The translations under genes and the position numbers were made by a program. A DNA stretch of 12,111 nt from Firmicutes bacterium UBA2530 (GTDB taxonomy: Bacteria; Bacillota; Clostridia; Tissierellales; Sedimentibacteraceae). Under the pieces are notes generated by a model. It searched no databases. It was not told where the DNA came from and worked only from the letters and a program-made list of their open reading frames with translations. The stretch's first letter is position 1. Every line of letters begins with the position of its first letter. Of the stretch, positions 7,277 to 12,111 are shown piece after piece. The stretch is taken from contig DDNC01000013.1 of assembly GCA_002340985.1 (NCBI GenBank), positions 4,933-17,043 on the forward strand. Direction: 5' to 3'.

Positions 7277-7292
7277 CCATAATTTCGAACGG
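7277..7292 (-). promoter_or_regulatory. Predicted enhancer (UAS) copy C for the sigma-54 activator
   Basis: The minus strand reads CCGTTCGAAATTATGG. It shares the ten-base GCCGTTCGAA block (with the preceding G) and a following GGAAAA with copy A. The right half-site is TGG instead of CGG, making it the weakest dyad. Its centre lies about 76 bp upstream of the predicted transcription start. Confidence 0.68.
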
Positions 7293-7294
7293 CG

Positions 7295-7326
7295 AAAAAA
7301 ATTCCGTTCGTATAAGCGGAATTTTT
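7295..7326 (-). terminator. Possible intrinsic terminator of the regulator gene, overlapping UAS copy B
   Basis: The arms 7297-7306 and 7317-7326 form a 10-bp perfect inverted repeat with a 10-nt loop. Read on the minus strand, they run into seven T residues (complement of 7295-7301), about 23 nt after the regulator's stop. Only three pairs are G-C, so it may be leaky. The loop-proximal part is also the central CCG-N10-CGG element, so the symmetry may reflect protein binding and not RNA folding. Confidence 0.5.
7304..7319 (+). promoter_or_regulatory. Predicted enhancer (UAS) copy B for the sigma-54 activator
   Basis: The plus strand reads CCGTTCGTATAAGCGG, a CCG-N10-CGG dyad in the opposite orientation to copies A and C. 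Its centre is 23 bp from copy A, 27 bp from copy C, and about 103 bp upstream of the predicted start. The three copies agree on CCGTTCGWAWWWNYGG. Confidence 0.7.
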
Positions 7327-7342
7327 CCGGATATTCGAACGG
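7327..7342 (-). promoter_or_regulatory. Predicted enhancer (UAS) copy A for the sigma-54 activator
   Basis: The minus strand reads CCGTTCGAATATCCGG, a CCG-N10-CGG dyad that starts only 6 nt after the regulator's stop codon. Its centre is about 126 bp upstream of the predicted sigma-54 start, a typical distance for enhancer-binding proteins that act by DNA looping. Confidence 0.72.
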
Positions 7343-7348
7343 CATTTT

Positions 7349-9184
7349 TCAAATTTTAATATTGTGTTTTTTCATTTTTTCATAAAATGATGTCTTCCCC
7401 ATCTTAAGCATTTTCTGAGCTTCAGCCTTGTTTCCGTCACAATACAGCAGCGCATCAGCAATGGCTTTTTTTTCTGCGTGGTCCACCGCCTCCTGCAATG
7501 AGTAAACTTTCTTGATATTTGTTTCCTTTATGCCTTCATTTTTATAGTTAATAAATATATTTTCAATGGATATTTCCTCACCCTCGCATAGGTTAACTGC
7601 TCTTTCCAATACATTCTCAAGCTCTCGTACATTTCCGAACCAGTCATAATTTATCAACACCCTTAAAGCATCATCTGACAGCTTTTTTGTCCTCTCTGAC
7701 ATTCTGCTGAATATTTTAGGTAAAATATTGTAAATAAGCGGAATTATGTCCTCCCTTCGCTCTCTGATAGGAGGTATATGTATGGGAAAAACATTTATTC
7801 TGTAGTACAGATCCTCCCTGAATTCTTTGTTTTCCACCAAGTCTTCAAGGTTCTTGTTTGTAGCTGTAATGATTCGTATATCTAAGCTTTTTTCCTCAGT
7901 ACTTCCTATCCTCATAATCTTTTTAGTTTGGATGACATTTAAAAGCTTAACCTGAACAAAGAGGGGCATGTCCCCTATTTCATCCAAAAATAAAGTTCCG
8001 CCGTCGGCAGATTCTATGAGCCCCTTTTTTCCTTCCTTATTTGCTCCGGTAAAAGATCCCCTCTCGTATCCGAACAGCTCACTTTCAATTAAGCTTTGAG
8101 GAATAGCTGCACAATTCACACAGATAAACGGTCCGTTTTTTCTTGTGCTGTCCTTGTGAATACATTCTGCCAACATGCTCTTACCTGTACCGCTTTCACC
8201 TAAAATCAACACTGTGGAATTTGTTTTCGAAGCCTTTATTGCATGCTTCACAACCTTCTCCATACTTTCAGATTTCCACGTGATATTTTTTAAAATGCTT
8301 AAACTTGCACTGTTTAATGCTTCCTGAAAATATTCCTTTTCAATCATTACGTTTTGCAACTCAGTTATATCTTCAATAATGAGAATGGCGCCCTTTACCT
8401 TTTCTCCGTCAAAATATTTTTTCAACGAGCACCTTGTAGGTATTCCATTGATAATTTTAAGCTTTTTGCTGTATTCAGGAGCACGATTATTGGCGGCATC
8501 AAAAAATTCCACAATGTGGCTGTTTGTTTCCGAAGGATACAGCTCAAAGATATTTCTGCCTTCTATTTTTGTGTCCAAATTGTAGTCACCCTTGGATTTA
8601 TAATAGCTTCCACACAAAATCTTTTTCAAATCCTCTCTTCTGCTTGTATAACCGGCAGATTGATAAAACTTTACATTACCCGTTTTTCCGCATATGACCA
8701 CAATATGACCTATGCATTTTATATATTTACATTCGTAACTTTCATTGTCCACAGAAATGCACACGGTTTTTGATATGAAATCCATGGAACATGATATTTT
8801 ATGTCCATACCTTGACTGTTCATAGCAGAATCTACCCTCATTGTCAAATTTATCTTTGAATCTTAAAGTTCCGCCTTTTGAATCTCCCAGCTTTCCGATT
8901 GCTATAAACGGCGTTCCGAACTTCATTTCGCTGTCCTTAATACCAATTAGCTTTAAATCCTCATTGAGCAATCCTCCGTCATCTTCTCCCAGACTTGTAT
9001 CTCCTATTATTACGATATCCCCTTCTTCAGCTCTTCCGGATTCATGCCCGACATAGTCAACATTTATAATTCCAAATATCTCCTTTGCCTTTTTGTTGCA
9101 CCTTCCTATTATTCCCTCTGAATTTATACTCAATATACCCTCATTCAACATATCATATATATCATCAAACATAAGATTTACCAT
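7349..9184 (-). CDS. Sigma-54-dependent transcriptional activator (enhancer-binding protein) with PAS-type sensor
   Basis: This protein probably senses a small molecule and drives sigma-54 transcription of the downstream spmA operon. Numbering follows the longer 614-residue form. A PAS-like start (GILSINSEGIIGRCNKKAKEIFG, roughly 19-41) is followed by an unrecognised sensor segment (about 45-205) holding seven cysteines between 123 and 194, then a second PAS-like unit (about 210-278). The AAA+ core has Walker A GESGTGKS (332-339), GSFTGA (379-384, a Ser variant of the sigma-54-contacting GAFTGA loop), Walker B LFLDEIG (401-407), and FREDLYYRINVFPIHIPP (458-475) with the arginine-finger region. 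A Fis-type helix-turn-helix closes the protein (about 566-612). I chose the ATG at 9184 because GAGGTGA stands 5 nt upstream; an in-frame GTG at 9193 is a possible alternative with its own GAGG. Confidence 0.95.
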   Translation of the reverse strand: MVNLMFDDIYDMLNEGILSINSEGIIGRCNKKAKEIFGIINVDYVGHESGRAEEGDIVIIGDTSLGEDDGGLLNEDLKLIGIKDSEMKFGTPFIAIGKLGDSKGGTLRFKDKFDNEGRFCYEQSRYGHKISCSMDFISKTVCISVDNESYECKYIKCIGHIVVICGKTGNVKFYQSAGYTSRREDLKKILCGSYYKSKGDYNLDTKIEGRNIFELYPSETNSHIVEFFDAANNRAPEYSKKLKIINGIPTRCSLKKYFDGEKVKGAILIIEDITELQNVMIEKEYFQEALNSASLSILKNITWKSESMEKVVKHAIKASKTNSTVLILGESGTGKSMLAECIHKDSTRKNGPFICVNCAAIPQSLIESELFGYERGSFTGANKEGKKGLIESADGGTLFLDEIGDMPLFVQVKLLNVIQTKKIMRIGSTEEKSLDIRIITATNKNLEDLVENKEFREDLYYRINVFPIHIPPIRERREDIIPLIYNILPKIFSRMSERTKKLSDDALRVLINYDWFGNVRELENVLERAVNLCEGEEISIENIFINYKNEGIKETNIKKVYSLQEAVDHAEKKAIADALLYCDGNKAEAQKMLKMGKTSFYEKMKKHNIKI

Positions 9185-9255
9185 AGTTTTCACCTCACAC
9201 CTCGAACACCATTTACCAATGGCAATTCAACTATTTCAATCGCTTAGTTTAAGGT

Positions 9256-9284
9256 ATCATATTTTTTCAGATTTTTCAATTAAA
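9256..9284 (-). promoter_or_regulatory. Weak candidate sigma-A promoter of the activator gene
   Basis: TATGAT (complement of 9256-9261) is a good -10. TTTAAT (complement of 9279-9284) lies 17 nt upstream but matches the -35 consensus at only three positions. Some promoter is expected here, because a terminator-like hairpin separates the activator gene from the upstream two-component genes. Confidence 0.3.
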
Positions 9285-9343
9285 TTCCCATTGTTTTTTC
9301 CCTGCGTTCCATGTCTCTCCTGCAAATTATTCAATTCTATAGC

Positions 9344-9421
9344 AAAAAATAAAAAGAAAAAAGCATATGATTAAAATAAAGGGGGACGTTATATTTAAAA
9401 GTTACATGCTTTTTTCTTTTT
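9344..9421 (-). terminator. Terminator-like hairpin downstream of the two-component genes, unusually large loop
   Basis: The arms 9351-9366 and 9406-9421 are a perfect 16-bp inverted repeat (AAAAAGAAAAAAGCAT and its complement) separated by 39 nt. Read on the minus strand, the second arm itself gives a T-rich run, followed by A and six more T residues (complement of 9344-9349). It lies about 63 nt after the kinase stop. The long loop and A/T-dominated stem are atypical, so it may be a weak terminator. Confidence 0.55.
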
Positions 9422-9483
9422 TATATTATTTGCTTAATTTATTTTTTTATTCATAATTTTCGAAATATTTTTATTGTTCAAAA

Positions 9484-11583
9484 TTATATGAATCTCGCAA
9501 GTCTTATTTCTGCTTTGAACAAATCACCGTCTATGCTTAATTCAAGAATTCCTTCCTGTATTTCCATGAGGCTCTTGGCGATGGCAAGGCCCAGCCCGTT
9601 GCCCTCAGAGCTTCTGGATTCATCTCCGCGTTTAAATCTTTCCATAAGCTCATCCACCGGGATATTAAGCTCGTATGCCGAAATATTCTTGAAGCTTACT
9701 GATACTTCCTTTTCTGTTTGTGATATATCTATGTATACCCTGGATTCCTGCAGCGCATATTTGAAAATATTCGAAAGCAAATTTTCCATAACACGGCTCA
9801 GAAGCCTTCCGTCTGCTCTTGCAAACACCCTCCCGCCGGATGATGCGACCTTGAACGTTAGCTTTGATTCATGAATCTTTTCGTCAAGCTCACCTAATAT
9901 TTGTGAAATCAAGGCATTGACATTTACCTTTGCAAAGGCAGGCTCGATGCTGCCGCTGGTTGCCTTTGCCGCCTCAAACAAATCCTCGGTAAGAATCTTG
10001 AGCCTGTTGGATTTTCTGTCAAGCACATCCAGATACTTAGATGCGTTTGGTGAGTTCAGCCCCTCTCTCTTCAGCAGATCCACATATGAAATTATTGATG
10101 TAAGGGGTGTTTTGATGTCATGGGATACATTTGTTATTAATTCTGTCTTCAGCTTCTCGCTCTTGACTTCGCTTTGAACCGCTGTTTTGAGACCGCTTGT
10201 GATTGAGTTTATATCATCAGCCAGCCGACTGAATTCTCCTTCACCGTCAATATTTATTTTGAAGTCATAATCACCTGTCTTTGCTACCTTAAGCCCTTCT
10301 TGTATAGTCTGAAACTTTCGCACCTTTGAGTATACGTAATATGCCGCAAGTAATGCTATCGGGATTATAATAACAGGCATTTTATAGCTATAAAATGATG
10401 CGGCTGACAAAGCCGTTACTGCCGTCATGGATTTGTACATCAGCGGACCGCCGGACAGAACCTTGATAATTGCTCTCAATGTACTCGATAAAATCAAATA
10501 TATCATCGAATGCCTTATTAGAGTTCCATTCTTAATATGCCTTACAATTGAATAAAACAGTGACAGAAAAGCTGATGCCAGCAGCGCCGCAAGTGAAAGC
10601 ATAGCAAATATCATTAATCTTTCACTGGTATACCTTATGTCGAGAACTTCATAAAATCGTATCATCCCCAAAGCCACTATTCCTGTTATCAACAGGAGGC
10701 TCACATCAGGGTACAACTTGTCAACAGCAGCCATATGCACTTCATCATCCTCCATGGTTCTCCCTGCTACTACGGCAAGGTATATAAAGCACATAAACAT
10801 AAGCATACCACAAAAAACAATTATAGTTGAACCTTTAATAAGAATGCTTCTGTCGGAATTCCATCTTTCCACTCTTGACAAAAGGCCTTCATCGGTTATT
10901 GCAGCATATATCGCAGTCTTGGTTCTTCTTCCTTCGATGTCTTCAACTGCATCAAGCAGAGATGAGGAGTAGCTGCTGTACCCGTTTTCCGGGTTAAGTT
11001 CCACACCCTGCCTGTCTATTAATATATATACATTCTGAATTTTATAATAATGCTTATCCGGATTATTCGTGTTGGTTACGGAGTTTTTTCCGTCAGTTGC
11101 GTGATAAATCAGACCTCCCGGTTTATTCAGCTCATTCATAATCTGCTCATAATTGTTGAGGTCAGTCTTCATTATGATTTTTTTGACATCCTCGACCTCG
11201 CGGCTTTTTTCAGCCCAGAAACGTTCTCTTGAATCATAGTTATCCTCAAGTCCATTTTCTGCTATGAAATTGCTGTACAGATTTTTCAGCTGCCAGCTGT
11301 CTTCTATATCCAGGTTGCTTACAGTGCCTCCGCTTAATATGTAGTCTCCGCTTTTATACACCCTCAGCACATACTCCAGTCGGTTTGCCGCGTATCTGAG
11401 CTCATTGCTGAGCGTATTGCTTTCTAAATAGTTTTTGACTGTTATGCTTTCATAATTCTTAACCTTCAGATAAATATCAAGCGCTGAAGATACTCCTATT
11501 AAAAAGCATACCACCAGCAGGACAAATGCCGAAATCTTTATAGCAGGCTTTCTGCTATATGTCTTCCACTTTGTAACCAACAC
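9484..11583 (-). CDS. Membrane sensor histidine kinase, VanS/OmpR-partner type
   Basis: This is the 699-residue sensor partner of the overlapping response regulator. One transmembrane helix (about 17-36) is followed by an extracytoplasmic region of about 210 residues, then a block of hydrophobic segments (about 250-273, 294-310, 322-344, 355-375, 402-418). The cytoplasmic part starts with a HAMP-like stretch (about 420-470). The H-box is ELITNVSHDIKTPLTS with phosphoacceptor H488, the N-box RVMENLLSNIFKYA (597-610), then ERFKRGDESR and the G2 loop GNGLGLAIAKSL (661-672). The usual DxGxG is replaced by KNIS (632-635), with Asn for the adenine-contacting Asp, a variant I recall from related clostridial kinases. 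The stimulus is not evident. Translation appears to start at GTG 11583, 29 nt inside the regulator gene, with AAGGTGG upstream; TTG 11580 is an alternative. Confidence 0.92.
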   Translation of the reverse strand: MLVTKWKTYSRKPAIKISAFVLLVVCFLIGVSSALDIYLKVKNYESITVKNYLESNTLSNELRYAANRLEYVLRVYKSGDYILSGGTVSNLDIEDSWQLKNLYSNFIAENGLEDNYDSRERFWAEKSREVEDVKKIIMKTDLNNYEQIMNELNKPGGLIYHATDGKNSVTNTNNPDKHYYKIQNVYILIDRQGVELNPENGYSSYSSSLLDAVEDIEGRRTKTAIYAAITDEGLLSRVERWNSDRSILIKGSTIIVFCGMLMFMCFIYLAVVAGRTMEDDEVHMAAVDKLYPDVSLLLITGIVALGMIRFYEVLDIRYTSERLMIFAMLSLAALLASAFLSLFYSIVRHIKNGTLIRHSMIYLILSSTLRAIIKVLSGGPLMYKSMTAVTALSAASFYSYKMPVIIIPIALLAAYYVYSKVRKFQTIQEGLKVAKTGDYDFKINIDGEGEFSRLADDINSITSGLKTAVQSEVKSEKLKTELITNVSHDIKTPLTSIISYVDLLKREGLNSPNASKYLDVLDRKSNRLKILTEDLFEAAKATSGSIEPAFAKVNVNALISQILGELDEKIHESKLTFKVASSGGRVFARADGRLLSRVMENLLSNIFKYALQESRVYIDISQTEKEVSVSFKNISAYELNIPVDELMERFKRGDESRSSEGNGLGLAIAKSLMEIQEGILELSIDGDLFKAEIRLARFI

Positions 11584-12111
11584 CCCACACCACCTTCAGG
11601 TACTTCGGATTCTTAGGATCTATTTCAATTTTTTCCCTTATTCGTCTTATATGGACCGCCACAGTGTTTTCAGGGTTAAATGAAGGTTCATTCCATACCG
11701 CTTCGTAAATATCATCTATGGAAAACACCCTGCCCTTATTTCTGGTCAGAAACAAAAGAATTTTGTATTCCACAGGGGTGAGTTTCACAATTTCCCCTTC
11801 AACAGCAATCTCTTTTCTTTCGTCGTCGATTACCATATCTCCCGTTTGGTAAAAATTGCTCTTTTCACTGTCCACAGCACTTCCCAGGGTTGTATATCTC
11901 CTGAGCTGCGACTTGACTCTTGCAATAAGCTCAAGAGGATTGAAAGGCTTTGTAATATAATCATCGGCTCCCATATTGAGCCCAAGCACTATATCTGTCT
12001 CCTCGGATTTCGCGGACAGCATAATAACAGGAATGTTCTTAATTTCTCTGATTTTCATTGTTGTTTTGATGCCGTCCATTTCCGGCATCATTATGTCCAT
12101 TATTATAAGAT
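11555..12111 (-). CDS. OmpR/PhoB-family response regulator, N-terminus beyond the window
   Basis: The reading frame stays open to the right edge, so the gene is partial. About the first 50 residues of the receiver, including the acidic pocket, are missing. The visible sequence begins LIIMDIMMPEMDG, which contains the phosphoacceptor Asp, and continues with PVIMLSAK (the conserved Lys after Ser-Ala) and DDYITKPF. A winged-helix DNA-binding domain of OmpR type follows, with LTPVEYKILLFL, the recognition helix region VAVHIRRIREKI and the terminal hairpin VVWGVGYKVED. The wording of this domain resembles VanR-type regulators. It overlaps the kinase gene by 29 nt, so the two are translationally coupled. 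Its targets are not visible; nothing links it to the sigma-54 operon beyond adjacency. Confidence 0.93.
   Translation of the reverse strand, partial: LIIMDIMMPEMDGIKTTMKIREIKNIPVIMLSAKSEETDIVLGLNMGADDYITKPFNPLELIARVKSQLRRYTTLGSAVDSEKSNFYQTGDMVIDDERKEIAVEGEIVKLTPVEYKILLFLTRNKGRVFSIDDIYEAVWNEPSFNPENTVAVHIRRIREKIEIDPKNPKYLKVVWGVGYKVEDI

Larger units (their letters stand above)
9185..9483. other. Intergenic region between the kinase gene and the sigma-54 activator gene
   Basis: This stretch of about 300 nt holds a 16-bp-armed hairpin near its middle, a weak candidate sigma-A promoter for the activator, and a 10-codon minus-strand reading frame (9280-9312) with AGGAG 4 nt before its ATG. A short dyad CCATT-N4-AATGG lies at 9211-9224 in the activator's leader. 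The part nearest the kinase (9422-9483) is extremely AT-rich with nothing recognisable. I find no RNA gene and no second sigma-54 promoter or CCG-N10-CGG element here. Confidence 0.6.

Noticed and set aside
9211..9224. The dyad CCATT-N4-AATGG in the activator leader as an operator
   Set aside because: It is only 5 bp per arm, occurs once, and is unlike the enhancer elements near spmA, so there is no independent support.
9264..9283. A CodY-box-like sequence around TTTTCAGA upstream of the activator
   Set aside because: It has about five mismatches to the CodY consensus, and poly-T flanks make such partial matches common.
1..12111. Mobile elements, CRISPR arrays, tRNA or rRNA genes, phage genes
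   Set aside because: I found no transposase or integrase motifs, no regularly spaced direct repeats, and no tRNA or rRNA landmarks on either strand.

Overview
The window looks like chromosome from an AT-rich, low-GC Gram-positive anaerobe of the Clostridia. The signs are strong purine-rich ribosome binding sites, a spmA/spmB pair typical of endospore-forming lineages, a VanR/VanS-type two-component pair and a sigma-54 regulator of the kind common in amino-acid-fermenting clostridia. I cannot name the genus. Every gene I can support is on the minus strand, so transcription runs from right to left. The two outer genes are cut by the window edges.

Right end, about 9484-12111: a two-component pair. 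An OmpR-family response regulator (N-terminus beyond the window) overlaps a large membrane histidine kinase by 29 nt. A hairpin with 16-bp arms and a T-rich tail lies downstream of the kinase.

Centre, 2216-9193: a sigma-54 regulon that is self-contained in the sequence. A bacterial enhancer-binding protein gene (7349-9184) is followed by three copies of a 16-bp CCG-N10-YGG element, then an almost canonical -24/-12 promoter (7220-7235). Six tightly packed genes follow: spmA, spmB, an L,D-carboxypeptidase, an alanine-racemase-family enzyme, a C26-type gamma-glutamyl hydrolase and a diaminopimelate-epimerase homologue. The unit ends in a perfect 16-bp intrinsic terminator. Each enzyme would suit part of a murein stem peptide: releasing D-Ala, cutting a gamma-glutamyl bond, racemising the amino acid, epimerising diaminopimelate. 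I infer an inducible pathway for salvage or fermentation of peptidoglycan peptides or D-amino acids, with SpmA/SpmB as candidate membrane components. The racemase and epimerase both differ from the standard enzymes at substrate-contacting positions, which suggests specialised paralogues.

Left end, 1-2171: murA, with its own sigma-A promoter, makes the first committed peptidoglycan precursor. It is followed 9 nt later by a radical SAM protein with a CX4CX2C cluster motif, truncated by the window edge.

The largest non-coding stretch is about 300 nt (9185-9483). I see no tRNA, rRNA, insertion sequence, CRISPR array or recognisable riboswitch.
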